Positions 9,590 to 18,351 of a DNA stretch of 64,000 nt are shown piece by piece. The stretch's first letter is position 1, and every line of letters starts with the position of its first letter. The DNA is from Planococcus beigongshangi. Lineage in GTDB: Bacteria > Bacillota > Bacilli > Bacillales_A > Planococcaceae. Under the pieces are notes generated by a model. It was given only the letters and a program-made list of their open reading frames with translations. It did no database searches and was not told where the DNA came from. Position numbers and translations under genes: made by a program. The DNA is taken from NCBI RefSeq assembly GCF_016820495.1, contig NZ_JADHDU010000002.1, positions 248,001 to 312,000 of the forward strand, given 5' to 3'.

Positions 9590-9682
9590 TCCATCACACA
9601 CCTTTTTTAAAAATTTTTTCCGCTATATTTCTCTCTACATTATATCAATTGTGGGCGAATGTACAAACTGGAGCCCCTATGA

Positions 9683-10561
9683 TCAATTTTTTCTTTCGAT
9701 GATCATTGCCGTCAGTTCTTTTAAGAGCCCCATATCCCCGTCCAGCCCACTGATTGCAGCGAGCGCCTCGGTCGCATGATGCGCCAATTTCTCTTTTGCT
9801 TTAGGCAATGTGAGAATGCCTGGATATGTACTTTTTTCGCTGCTTTCATCTTTGCCGGCAGTTTTCCCGAGCTCTTCCGACGTACCGGTCACATCCAGGA
9901 TATCATCCTGGATCTGGAATGCGAGGCCTACATGTTCGCCGAATTTAGAGAGCGCCACCATTGCATCAGGCTTCGCACCTGCCAGAATCGCACCTGCCAC
10001 AATACTGTAAGTCAACAATGCGCCCGTTTTCAGTCGGTGGACCTGTTCAAGTTCCTCCAGCGCGAGGTTTTTCTCTTCGCCTTCGATATCAAGGATCTGG
10101 CCGCCGACCATCCCTTCGGCTCCTGCTGATACGCTCAGCAGATCAATCAGCTGGATTTTATCATCATTCGATACATCCTTAAGGCGCGATAGCAGGCCAA
10201 AACTGTATGTCAACAGGGCATCTCCGGCCAATATGGCGACAGCTTCCCCGAAAACCTTATGGTTGGTGGGCATCCCTCTTCTCAGATCATCATTATCCAT
10301 ACTCGGCAGATCGTCATGGATCAATGAATAGGTATGGACCATTTCAACGGCGGCCGCAACCTTCAATGCGTCAGGATGATCAGCTCCCAGTTCGCGCATG
10401 ACGGCCAGCAGCAGAATCGGCCGGATGCGTTTCCCCCCGGCCTGCAGGGAATAATGCATGGACTCCTTCAATGAATGGGGTATTTGCAATACAGCGATCT
10501 GTTCCGCCAATTCCTGTTGGATCAAAGGTTCATAATAATTCCGGAATTCGTTCAGTTTCAT
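9683..10561 (-). CDS. ispA: Farnesyl diphosphate synthase
   Basis: Makes farnesyl diphosphate from IPP and DMAPP/GPP. It is a 292-residue polyprenyl synthetase with the first aspartate-rich motif DDLPSMDND (83-91, the bacterial DDx4D form), GGKRIRP substrate-binding residues near 42-48, and second aspartate motif DDILD. Its start codon overlaps the xseB stop by four bases. It lies in the xseA-xseB-ispA-dxs-tlyA operon. Confidence 0.96.
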   Translation of the reverse strand: MKLNEFRNYYEPLIQQELAEQIAVLQIPHSLKESMHYSLQAGGKRIRPILLLAVMRELGADHPDALKVAAAVEMVHTYSLIHDDLPSMDNDDLRRGMPTNHKVFGEAVAILAGDALLTYSFGLLSRLKDVSNDDKIQLIDLLSVSAGAEGMVGGQILDIEGEEKNLALEELEQVHRLKTGALLTYSIVAGAILAGAKPDAMVALSKFGEHVGLAFQIQDDILDVTGTSEELGKTAGKDESSEKSTYPGILTLPKAKEKLAHHATEALAAISGLDGDMGLLKELTAMIIERKN

Positions 10562-10794
10562 TTGGAATTACCGTCCTTCCCGATTTCCACCTGAGTTTCT
10601 GTCCCGTCCTTCATCATCGTGACAAGCTGCTCTTCGGCATTCTGCAATTTGCTATGGCAGACTTTTGAGAGCTGCATGCCTTTTTGATACAGCGTGAGCG
10701 CTTCTTCAAGGGGCACATCCCCCTGCTCCAATTGCCTTACGATCTCTTCCAATTGATGCATCGCATCGTTGAACATAATTTCTTTTTCAGCCAT
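10558..10794 (-). CDS. xseB: Exodeoxyribonuclease VII small subunit
   Basis: Small helical subunit that joins XseA to form exonuclease VII. Starting at the ATG of MAEKEIMFNDAMHQLEEIV it is 78 residues, the usual size; the family pattern LEEIVRQLEQGDVPLEEALTLYQKGM is clear. An in-frame upstream extension (to 10845) lies inside xseA and is not supported. It overlaps the xseA 3' end by 8 bp and ispA by 4 bp. Confidence 0.95.
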   Translation of the reverse strand: MAEKEIMFNDAMHQLEEIVRQLEQGDVPLEEALTLYQKGMQLSKVCHSKLQNAEEQLVTMMKDGTETQVEIGKDGNSK

Positions 10795-12163
10795 TAGTAT
10801 GCTCCCCTTTTGTAGTTGGAATAGTATTTTTGACGGCAGCTTCAACGACTCCGTCCTGCATGGTCAATTTAACCAGATCTCCGGGCTCCACCTGATGGAT
10901 GCTTTTTACAACCACATCATCTTTATATGGAATCGTATAGCCTTTTTCCATCAGCTTCAATGGACTGAGCGCATCGAGTGTCCGGATGGTCGATCCCAGT
11001 TTCATCCTATTGTGGCTCATCGTTTGAAGGGCAGCCTGTTCCAGCCGCTTCTGAAGATTGGCCATATCCGCTTCCGATTGCCTGATCCTCTGCAGCGGAA
11101 TCCGGTTCGCCAGTTGCCGGTCAAGGTAAGTGAACCGCTCACGCGACCGGTTCAACTGCTGGAAAACTTCCCGCTGCAGTGATTCCGTCGCCCGTTCCAC
11201 CCTTTCTGTAAAGGGACGGTATAACCGTTCCGGATATGCAAAAGGCATCGAAGTCTCCAGTTTCCTCAGCGCGGTCTTCTCTCTTTCCAGCAGATTCGAT
11301 AAGATCCGGTACATGCCGCTTTGCTGATTGATCACCCTGTCCAGCAAATCCGTTCGGCTTGGAACCGCCAGTTCCGCCGCTGCTGTAGGTGTAGCTGCAC
11401 GAAGGTCAGCGATATAATCCGCGATCGTCGTATCCGTTTCGTGGCCTACAGCTGAAATGACAGGAACACGGGAGTCGAAAATCGCCCGTGCAACCGCTTC
11501 TTCATTGAATGCCCATAAATCTTCGATCGAACCGCCGCCCCGTCCGACGATCATCACGTCGAAATCCGAACGATTGGCCGCCTGTATCGACTGGACGATA
11601 GACCTCGTCGCCTGCTCCCCTTGTACGAGTGTCGGGAAGATTGTAACTTTCGCCATCGGATAGCGCCGGTTCAATGTAATGATGATATCTCTGACCGCCG
11701 CTCCTGTCGGTGCAGTCACAACTGCTATTTTTTCAGGAAAACGCGGAAGCTGTTTTTTATGGGAGGCATTGAACAAACCTTCAGCCGCCAGCTTTTTCTT
11801 TAATTGTTCGAAAGCAAGATAATAATCCCCTACTCCGTCAGGCTGCATGGATTGGGCATAGAGCTGGTATTGGCCGGATGCTTCGTAGACCGATACATCT
11901 CCGTGGATCAAGACGGTCATGCCGCTTTCAGGTTTGAATTTGACTGATCGTGCACTCGCTGCGAACATCACTGCCGGCAGTCTGGCAGAATTATCTTTTA
12001 AAGTGAAATAAATATGGCCGCTAGTATGGATTTTTACATTCGAAAGTTCCCCTTTCACGTAAACATCACGCAAGTGGGGATCGGCATCGAATTTCTTCTT
12101 TATGTATTTCGTTAATGCTTTTACGCTTAAGTATGGATCGGACGTCAAATTTTCAGCCCCCAT
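10787..12163 (-). CDS. xseA: Exodeoxyribonuclease VII large subunit
   Basis: Catalytic subunit of exonuclease VII, which degrades single-stranded DNA. The 458-residue protein has an N-terminal OB fold (VYVKGELSNVKIHTSGHIYFTLKD) and the catalytic domain with PTGAAVRDII and the conserved VGRGGGSIEDLWAFNEE and SAVGHETD blocks, then a C-terminal coiled coil. The ribosome binding site before the ATG is weak. It heads the operon running down to tlyA. Confidence 0.96.
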   Translation of the reverse strand: MGAENLTSDPYLSVKALTKYIKKKFDADPHLRDVYVKGELSNVKIHTSGHIYFTLKDNSARLPAVMFAASARSVKFKPESGMTVLIHGDVSVYEASGQYQLYAQSMQPDGVGDYYLAFEQLKKKLAAEGLFNASHKKQLPRFPEKIAVVTAPTGAAVRDIIITLNRRYPMAKVTIFPTLVQGEQATRSIVQSIQAANRSDFDVMIVGRGGGSIEDLWAFNEEAVARAIFDSRVPVISAVGHETDTTIADYIADLRAATPTAAAELAVPSRTDLLDRVINQQSGMYRILSNLLEREKTALRKLETSMPFAYPERLYRPFTERVERATESLQREVFQQLNRSRERFTYLDRQLANRIPLQRIRQSEADMANLQKRLEQAALQTMSHNRMKLGSTIRTLDALSPLKLMEKGYTIPYKDDVVVKSIHQVEPGDLVKLTMQDGVVEAAVKNTIPTTKGEHTNG

Positions 12164-12232
12164 CTACCAAATTAAAAAGCCGTCTTTCTTTCGAAAAACA
12201 GCCATGTTACTCCTTATTTTACATGCTCCCCG

Positions 12233-13093
12233 TCATTTTGTCTCCGTTGATCCTCTTTCAGCCGACAGCAGTGTATTTTCCATCAGCATGGCGATCGTCA
12301 TCGGACCCACACCGCCCGGGACAGGCGTGATATAGGAAGCCGTTCCCAACACATCGTCAAAATCCACATCGCCGCATAATTTACCGTTTTCATCGCGGTT
12401 CATGCCGACATCAATCACTACAGCGCCATCTTTCAGATGGTCCTTGCCAAGGAATTTAGCACGCCCGATAGCTGATATGAGGATATCCGCCTGGCGTGTA
12501 AAGTTTTTCAGGTCCCGCGTCTTGGAATGGCAGTATGTAACTGTCGCATCTTTTTGGAGGAGCAGAACCCCGGCCGGTTTTCCGACTATGTTGCTTCTGC
12601 CGATCACCACCGCATGTTTTCCTGCAGGGTCGATCTCATATTCTTCCAGCAGCTTTAGGATGCCGTGCGGCGTGCACGGCAAAAATGCTTCCCGGCCGAT
12701 GCTCATGTTTCCGACGGAGACAGGGTGAAAGCCGTCCACATCTTTTTCGGGATCAATTGCCACGATCACTTTAAATTCATCGATATGATCCGGAAGGGGC
12801 AATTGCACCAATATGCCATGTATTTCCGGATCCCTGTTCAAGTTTCCAATCAGTTCCAGCAGATCTTCTTCGGACATGGATGCAGGAAACTGCAGCAGAT
12901 CCGAACGCATCCCAAGAGCTTCACATGTTCTCTTTTTGCTCGTGACATATGTATGGGAAGCCGGATCGTCTCCGACCAGCACAACTGCCAATCCTGGAAC
13001 AATTCCTCTGGCGGCCAATCTTTCAACTCTCTCTGCTATCCCGCTTTTGATTTTCTGGCTAACTGCTTTTCCATCGATTAAAGTGGCTGACAA
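12233..13093 (-). CDS. folD: Bifunctional methylene-THF dehydrogenase/cyclohydrolase
   Basis: NADP-dependent oxidation of 5,10-methylene-THF and hydrolysis to 10-formyl-THF in one-carbon metabolism. It has 286 residues with conserved YVTSKKRTCE (catalytic Lys), VQLPLPDHID, PCTPHGILKLL and GRSNIVGKPAGVLLL motifs and the C-terminal PVPGGVGPMT. Start is TTG at good distance from AGGAGG. It follows nusB by 21 bp, as in B. subtilis. Functional links in the window are gcvT/gcvP (which make methylene-THF) and yqgN. Confidence 0.97.
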   Translation of the reverse strand: MSATLIDGKAVSQKIKSGIAERVERLAARGIVPGLAVVLVGDDPASHTYVTSKKRTCEALGMRSDLLQFPASMSEEDLLELIGNLNRDPEIHGILVQLPLPDHIDEFKVIVAIDPEKDVDGFHPVSVGNMSIGREAFLPCTPHGILKLLEEYEIDPAGKHAVVIGRSNIVGKPAGVLLLQKDATVTYCHSKTRDLKNFTRQADILISAIGRAKFLGKDHLKDGAVVIDVGMNRDENGKLCGDVDFDDVLGTASYITPVPGGVGPMTIAMLMENTLLSAERGSTETK

Positions 13094-13114
13094 GATAATT
13101 CCTCCTATTTACTA

Positions 13115-13498
13115 TTAAGTTTCGTCGGTAAACTTCGATAATACACCATTTACAAATCGGCTGGATTTATCATCCCCGAATGTTTTGCTGAGTTCGATCG
13201 CTTCGTTCATGATGACCCGTGAAGGCGCATCTTCCATATAGGATAATTCAAATACGGCCATGCGCAATATCGTACGTTCGATTTTCGGCAATCTTTCCAA
13301 TGACCAATTTTCAAGATGGCCTTTCAGTTTTTCATCGATGTCACTCATATTGGTATGGGTGCCTTCGACAAGAAGCGTATAGAAATTATCGTTTTCGCCG
13401 TTCATTACATGGTCGATCGCTTCTTCGATTGTCAGCTCAGTACCTTCCAATTGGAATAAAGTCTGGAGTGCCTTTTCGCGTGCTTCATGTCGTTTCAT
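13115..13498 (-). CDS. nusB: Transcription antitermination factor NusB
   Basis: RNA-binding factor that with NusE (S10) promotes rRNA antitermination. It is 127 residues, all-helical, with the N-terminal RHEAREKALQTLFQLE and the C-terminal SRVIMNEAIELSKTFGDDKSSRFVNGVL typical of the family. It is probably co-transcribed with folD. Confidence 0.96.
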   Translation of the reverse strand: MKRHEAREKALQTLFQLEGTELTIEEAIDHVMNGENDNFYTLLVEGTHTNMSDIDEKLKGHLENWSLERLPKIERTILRMAVFELSYMEDAPSRVIMNEAIELSKTFGDDKSSRFVNGVLSKFTDET

Positions 13499-13671
13499 AG
13501 TAAATTCGGTCTCCTTTTCACTGCTAATTATTCCTCATTATACAGATAATACGCCTGAACTTCCATGTTTGAAATGTTCCGAAAACGATTGCATCGCCCG
13601 TGTTCATAAAATCGTCAAGAAAGGCGTAAACTATTCCACTTAGATCAAATGGCTTCTATTTTCCTCAAAAG

Positions 13672-13710
13672 AAAAGCCGGTCCCCGCCTTATAGGCAATG
13701 GACCGGCTTT
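13672..13710 (-). terminator. Terminator after the Asp23-family gene
   Basis: Stem aaagccggtcc / ggaccggcttt with a T-rich stretch downstream on the minus strand. It ends the efp-accB-accC-yqhY direction of transcription; the rest of the 217-bp gap holds only the presumed nusB promoter. Confidence 0.8.
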
Positions 13711-13715
13711 CTGGA

Positions 13716-14114
13716 TTAATCTATTTGCTGCTGGGAGTCAAATTGGACACCCGTGATATGGACGTTCACTTCCTGCGTTTGAAGGGATGTCATATTCTCC
13801 AGCGTCTGGCGGACCTGTTCCTGAATTTTCAAAGCTGTCTGCGGAATAGAGACTCCGTAATTGATGACGCAATAGATGTCGATCATCAGGCCTTCCTCGG
13901 AAAGCTCGGTTTTTACCCCTTTGCCGTGCACTTTTTTGCCAAGGCGTTCTGCAACGCCGGAGGCAAAGTTTCCGCGCATGCTGGCAACACCTTCGATATC
14001 TGTAGCCGCAATGCTCGCGATGATTTCCAGGACTTCCGGTGCAACTTCGATATTACCCAGGTTCTGTTTGTTCGTAGGTTTCACCTGTACATATGGAACC
14101 GTTTTTTCAGCCAT
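13716..14114 (-). CDS. yqhY: Asp23/Gls24 family protein (YqhY-like)
   Basis: A 132-residue Asp23/Gls24 (DUF322) protein: the middle carries LGNIEVAPEVLEIIASIAATDIEGVASMRG and the C-terminal half INYGVSIPQTALKIQEQVRQTLENMT. In B. subtilis YqhY lies beside accB-accC and has been linked to control of acetyl-CoA carboxylase activity; the same arrangement is kept here, 14 bp after accC. The exact role is not visible in the sequence. Confidence 0.9.
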   Translation of the reverse strand: MAEKTVPYVQVKPTNKQNLGNIEVAPEVLEIIASIAATDIEGVASMRGNFASGVAERLGKKVHGKGVKTELSEEGLMIDIYCVINYGVSIPQTALKIQEQVRQTLENMTSLQTQEVNVHITGVQFDSQQQID

Positions 14115-14128
14115 AAAAACACTCCTTC

Positions 14129-15478
14129 CTAGGAATTCAGAACATCGTATTTTTCAAGGAATTTCGTATTGAAATCTCCCGATTTGAAAACTTCGTGGTC
14201 CATCAATTTCAGATGGAACGGTATTGTGGTGAATACACCTTCGATGACGAATTCATCAAGTGCACGTTTCATCTTAGCGACGGCCTCTTCGCGCGTATCA
14301 GCATATGTGATCAATTTAGCCACCATCGAATCATAATACGGCGGAATGCTGTAGCCCGGATACATCGCAGAATCGATGCGGACACCTAGCCCGCCTGGCG
14401 GAAGATACATATCGACGCGGCCAGCTGACGGCATAAAGTTCTTCGCCGGATTTTCCGCATTGATGCGGCATTCGATCGACCAGCCTTTGAATGTGATGTC
14501 TTCCTGTTTGAAACTCAAAGTTTCACCGGAAGCCACTTTCAGCTGCTGCTGGATGAGATCTACGCCGGTAATCATTTCAGTTACCGGATGTTCCACTTGA
14601 ATACGTGTATTCATTTCCATGAAATAGAATTTCTGATTGACGGCGTCAAAGATGAATTCGACCGTTCCGGCACCGCGATAATCGACCGCCAGTGCAGCTT
14701 TAACAGCGGCATCGCCCATTTCTGCGCGCAACTCCGGTGATAAAGCCGGTGACGGCGCCTCTTCGACCAATTTTTGCATGCGACGCTGGATCGAGCAATC
14801 GCGCTCACCGAGATGAACGGCATTGCCATGCGAATCCGCCAGCACCTGGATTTCGATATGGCGGAAATCTTCAATGAATTTTTCGATGTAGACCCCAGGA
14901 TTGCCAAATGCTGCAGCAGCTTCCTTTTGAGTCATGCGAAGGCCTGTTACGAAATCTTCGCGGTTTCTTGCTACACGGATCCCTTTACCGCCACCGCCGG
15001 CAGTGGCTTTGATGATAACAGGAAACCCGATTTTCTCGGCAATTTCCAGTCCGTCCTCTTCGCTTGCCACAATACCGGTAGAACCCGGCACAACAGGAAC
15101 TCCCGCTTTCCTCATGGTTTCGCGGGCAACATCTTTTGTCCCCATTTTAGAGATGGCATCCGAAGTCGGGCCGATAAACATGATGTCGCATTCCTCGCAA
15201 AGTTCGGCAAAGCTGGCGTTTTCCGCCAAAAAACCATAGCCAGGATGGATTCCATCACAATTCGTCAGTTTCGCGACACTGATGATATTCGAGAAATTCA
15301 AATAACTGTCTTTGGAAAGTTTTGGACCGATGCAATAAGCTTCGTCCGCAAGTTCGACATGAAGCGCTTCCTTATCCGCTTCCGAATAAACCGCCACAGT
15401 CTCAATATCCATCTCTTTGCAGGCGCGGATGATGCGCACGGCTATTTCACCGCGGTTTGCTATCAATACTTTTTTCAT
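14129..15478 (-). CDS. accC: Acetyl-CoA carboxylase, biotin carboxylase subunit
   Basis: ATP-dependent carboxylation of biotin on AccB, the first half-reaction of malonyl-CoA synthesis. The 449-residue protein has the N-terminal [18 protein letters not shown], the glycine-rich ATP loop [28 protein letters not shown], the catalytic [16 protein letters not shown] and the C-terminal domain. It is located 20 bp after accB in the same operon. Confidence 0.98.
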   Translation of the reverse strand: MKKVLIANRGEIAVRIIRACKEMDIETVAVYSEADKEALHVELADEAYCIGPKLSKDSYLNFSNIISVAKLTNCDGIHPGYGFLAENASFAELCEECDIMFIGPTSDAISKMGTKDVARETMRKAGVPVVPGSTGIVASEEDGLEIAEKIGFPVIIKATAGGGGKGIRVARNREDFVTGLRMTQKEAAAAFGNPGVYIEKFIEDFRHIEIQVLADSHGNAVHLGERDCSIQRRMQKLVEEAPSPALSPELRAEMGDAAVKAALAVDYRGAGTVEFIFDAVNQKFYFMEMNTRIQVEHPVTEMITGVDLIQQQLKVASGETLSFKQEDITFKGWSIECRINAENPAKNFMPSAGRVDMYLPPGGLGVRIDSAMYPGYSIPPYYDSMVAKLITYADTREEAVAKMKRALDEFVIEGVFTTIPFHLKLMDHEVFKSGDFNTKFLEKYDVLNS

Positions 15479-15498
15479 CGCTTGAATCCCCCTTTTCC

Positions 15499-16011
15499 TC
15501 AGTTTGATTTAACGAGGAATAAAGGCTGCCCATATTCGACGAGTTGTCCATCTTTTACAAGAATCTCAGCAATTTCCCCATCCACTTCCGCTTCAATTTC
15601 GTTGAACAGTTTCATCGCTTCAACGATGCAAACGACTTGCTCGGATGTGACTTTGTCCCCTACTTTCACATAAGCCGCCTCTTCCGGTGATGGAGACTGA
15701 TAGAAAGTCCCGACCATCGGAGACAGGATCTTATGCATTCCTGCAGCGTTTTCCGCTGTCGCTGCTGGATCAGCCGGTTCTTCCTTGGCTGCAGGCTGTG
15801 GCGCAGCCTCAACTGCTTTCGGGGCTACCGGTGCTGCAGGAGTTTGCGGAGCTGCCGGGGTTGGTGCTGGAACAGCAGGTGCAGCTGTTTCACTTGCCGC
15901 CTCGCCATTTTTCTTCAATTTGATTTTAACGCCTTCTGCTTCGTACTTGAATTCGCTGATGGACGAATTGTCCACCAATTTAATAATTTCACGGATTTCC
16001 TGGATTTTCAA
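15499..16011 (-). CDS. accB: Acetyl-CoA carboxylase, biotin carboxyl carrier protein
   Basis: Carries biotin between the carboxylase and transferase subunits. It has 170 residues: an N-terminal oligomerisation region, a long Ala/Pro-rich flexible linker (about 38-88) and the biotinyl domain with the acceptor site EAMKLFNEI (Lys134). In B. subtilis the eight-gene spoIIIA operon lies between accB and efp; here the two are about 107 bp apart with only a hairpin between. Confidence 0.98.
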   Translation of the reverse strand: MKIQEIREIIKLVDNSSISEFKYEAEGVKIKLKKNGEAASETAAPAVPAPTPAAPQTPAAPVAPKAVEAAPQPAAKEEPADPAATAENAAGMHKILSPMVGTFYQSPSPEEAAYVKVGDKVTSEQVVCIVEAMKLFNEIEAEVDGEIAEILVKDGQLVEYGQPLFLVKSN

Positions 16012-16090
16012 AGTATCCTACTCCCCTTATGTATGAAATGTATTCGTCAACCAGAACGTTGCATATGCAGTTGCCATTCTCTTAGAAGAT

Positions 16091-16111
16091 GGCCTCCTGG
16101 CATAGGAGGCC
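16091..16111 (-). terminator. Hairpin between efp and accB
   Basis: Perfect stem ggcctcct / aggaggcc with a 5-nt loop just after the efp stop codon. The T-tract is weak, so it may be a partial terminator or an RNA-stabilising hairpin. Confidence 0.6.
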
Positions 16112-16118
16112 CTGTTTA

Positions 16119-16679
16119 TCATTGTGCTCTAGAAACGTAAGACGAATCTGTCGTGTTGATGATCAAATGGTCGCCTTCATTGATGAAGAAAGGCACTTGG
16201 ACCGTCAAGCCGGTGGAAAGCGTCGCTGGTTTCGTTCCGCCGCTTGCTGTATCCCCTTTGATCCCCGGATCTGTCGCTACGACTTCCAGAGTGACCGTAT
16301 TCGGCAATTCAACACCAAGCACTTCGCCATGGAATTGCATGATCTGGACTTCCATATTTTCCTGAAGGAATTTCAATTCATATTCGATGCTCTTTTCCGG
16401 CAATTCAATCTGGTCATATGTTTCAGAATCCATGAACGCATGGACATCGCCGTTTGCGTACAAATACTGCATCTTTTTATTGTCGATCTGGGCTTTAGCC
16501 ACTTTTTCACCAGCGCGGAAAGTTTTCTCGGTTACACTTCCACTGCGCAGATTGCGTAATTTCGTACGGACGAATGCCGCGCCTTTACCTGGTTTTACGT
16601 GTTGAAATTCCATCACGCGCCAGATTCCGCCGTCTACTTCAACTGTCATGCCTGTTTTAAAATCGTTTACTGAAATCAT
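16119..16679 (-). CDS. efp: Translation elongation factor P
   Basis: Relieves ribosome stalling at polyproline stretches. It is 186 residues with the KOW-like N-terminal domain and two OB domains. The functional loop reads [10 protein letters not shown] with Lys32, the residue modified in B. subtilis EF-P; the C-terminal signature region [20 protein letters not shown] is complete. It lies 17 bp after the proline peptidase gene. Confidence 0.98.
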   Translation of the reverse strand: MISVNDFKTGMTVEVDGGIWRVMEFQHVKPGKGAAFVRTKLRNLRSGSVTEKTFRAGEKVAKAQIDNKKMQYLYANGDVHAFMDSETYDQIELPEKSIEYELKFLQENMEVQIMQFHGEVLGVELPNTVTLEVVATDPGIKGDTASGGTKPATLSTGLTVQVPFFINEGDHLIINTTDSSYVSRAQ

Positions 16680-16696
16680 AAATAATTCCTCCGTTT

Positions 16697-17764
16697 TTAT
16701 AAAATGCGCAGCTCTTTTGAAGACTTAGTCAATCTTTCATTGCCAGACTCGGTTATCAGTATATCATCTTCAATGCGCACTCCGCCAATGCCCGGCAAAT
16801 AAATTCCCGGTTCCACCGTTACAGCCATGCCCGGTTCAAGAACAACCTGGGATTTGAATGACAATCCCGGCCCTTCATGCACTTCCAGTCCGATGCCGTG
16901 TCCAGTCGAGTGTCCGAAAGCATCGCCGTATCCTTTGGACTTGATGTGGTCGCGGCCGATAGCATCCGCATCGAATCCCGTCATGCCGGGTCCGATTTTT
17001 TCAACACCCATCTCCTGGGCTTCAAGGACCACCTGATAAATCTCCTTCAATTTTTCAGAAGGTTCACCGACTGCCACGGTGCGTGTGATATCAGAAATAT
17101 ACCCGTTATACAAAGCGCCGAAATCCATCGTAACGAAATCGCCGGATTCGATCACTTTGTCGGAGGCGACCCCGTGAGGAAGCGCCGACCGGAATCCGGA
17201 GGCCACGATGATATCGAATGACGAAGAAGTGGCTCCCTGCTTACGCATGAAGAACTCCAGTTCGTTCGAGACTTCAAGTTCGGTCATGCCCGGTTTGATG
17301 AAGGTACAAATATATTCATAAGCATCATCGGCGATTTTTGCCGCAGCCTTCAATATCTCCACTTCTTCCGGAGTCTTGATCATCCTGATTTTTTCGATGA
17401 TGCCGCTGACCGGTTTCAATTCCGCATCCATTTTTTCTTTATATTGTTCATAAGATGAGTAAGTCATGAAGTCCTTTTCAAAACTGAGTTTTTGGATGCC
17501 AAGATTTTTCGCTTGCTCAGCAGCCTCTTCCAAAAGATTCGTTTTAGCCTGTACGATTTCAAAGCCTTTGCATTGTTCTGCCGCCTGTTCGGTATATCGG
17601 AAATCCGTGATGAAAAGCGCTTTGTCTTCCGTTACTATAGCCAAACCGGAAGAGCCAGTGAAGGCTGTAATATAGCGAAGATTAAATTCACTCGTAATCA
17701 GGAAAGCTTCAATTTCGTGTTGGGCCATTTCTTTGCGTAATTTTTGCAGTTTCAAACTTTTCAT
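16697..17764 (-). CDS. papA: Xaa-Pro dipeptidase / aminopeptidase P family (YqhT-like)
   Basis: M24 metallopeptidase that removes residues N-terminal to proline. It has 355 residues: a creatinase-like N-terminal domain (1-125) and a pita-bread catalytic domain with metal ligands in [41 protein letters not shown] and the final [10 protein letters not shown]. It stands directly upstream of efp and overlaps the end of aroQ by four bases, as in many Bacillales. Confidence 0.93.
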   Translation of the reverse strand: MKSLKLQKLRKEMAQHEIEAFLITSEFNLRYITAFTGSSGLAIVTEDKALFITDFRYTEQAAEQCKGFEIVQAKTNLLEEAAEQAKNLGIQKLSFEKDFMTYSSYEQYKEKMDAELKPVSGIIEKIRMIKTPEEVEILKAAAKIADDAYEYICTFIKPGMTELEVSNELEFFMRKQGATSSSFDIIVASGFRSALPHGVASDKVIESGDFVTMDFGALYNGYISDITRTVAVGEPSEKLKEIYQVVLEAQEMGVEKIGPGMTGFDADAIGRDHIKSKGYGDAFGHSTGHGIGLEVHEGPGLSFKSQVVLEPGMAVTVEPGIYLPGIGGVRIEDDILITESGNERLTKSSKELRIL

Positions 17765-18201
17765 CCTCTCTGATTTCGTAAAAGCAAGGCATGCAGACCC
17801 AGGAAATAAACATCTTTTCCAAATCCGGTGATCTGCCCTTGCACGACCGGCGCCAAATAGGAATTGTGCCGGAAGTCTTCACGTTTATAAATGTTCGATA
17901 TATGCACTTCGATCACCGGTACTTCAATGGAAGCGATGGCATCACGGATTGCAACGCTTGTATGCGTGAAGGCACCAGCATTCAAAACGACGCCATCCAG
18001 GTTCTGCCTCTCGGCCTGCTGGAGCCAATCGATGATTTCACCTTCATGGTTCGACTGGCTGCAAGTCAACTCGATTCCATTGCCGTAGGCGAATTCTTCA
18101 AGGTCCTGTTCCAATTCCGCAAGCGTAAACGTGCCATAAGCATCCGGCTCTCTTTTGCCCAGCCTGTTCAAATTGGGACCATTCAATACCAGGACGCGCA
18201 T
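17761..18201 (-). CDS. aroQ: 3-dehydroquinate dehydratase, type II
   Basis: Third step of the shikimate pathway. It starts MRVLVLNGPNLNRLGKREP and carries the family motifs QSNHEGEIIDW and NAGAFTHTSVAIRDAI and the C-terminal VHISNIYKREDFRHNS. The ATG at 18201 is preferred over GTG 18210 and ATG 18207 because GGGGAG lies 8 bases upstream and it matches the family N-terminus, giving 146 residues. Another shikimate-pathway gene in the window is aroK. Confidence 0.96.
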   Translation of the reverse strand: MRVLVLNGPNLNRLGKREPDAYGTFTLAELEQDLEEFAYGNGIELTCSQSNHEGEIIDWLQQAERQNLDGVVLNAGAFTHTSVAIRDAIASIEVPVIEVHISNIYKREDFRHNSYLAPVVQGQITGFGKDVYFLGLHALLLRNQRG

Positions 18202-18310
18202 CTCCATCACTCCCCGTCTTTAACTTCTTCATTATTTTATCATACGAGATGAATCGAGCAACTAAAAGTCGTGAATTGGCACTCTCTTCTGATTTATTTG
18301 CGCAGCAGTC

Positions 18311-18340
18311 AAAAAAGCGGGAGCCTCTGCTCCCGCTTTC
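18311..18340 (-). terminator. Terminator after nrdJ
   Basis: Stem aagcgggagc / gctcccgctt followed by six T on the minus strand. Confidence 0.85.
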
Positions 18341-18351
18341 CAGTTATGATC

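Noticed and set aside
14774-15673. Open frame of 299 codons on the plus strand opposite accC/accB
   Set aside because: It is a frame shadow of strongly conserved accC and accB; the translation shows no recognisable domain and there is no ribosome binding site.
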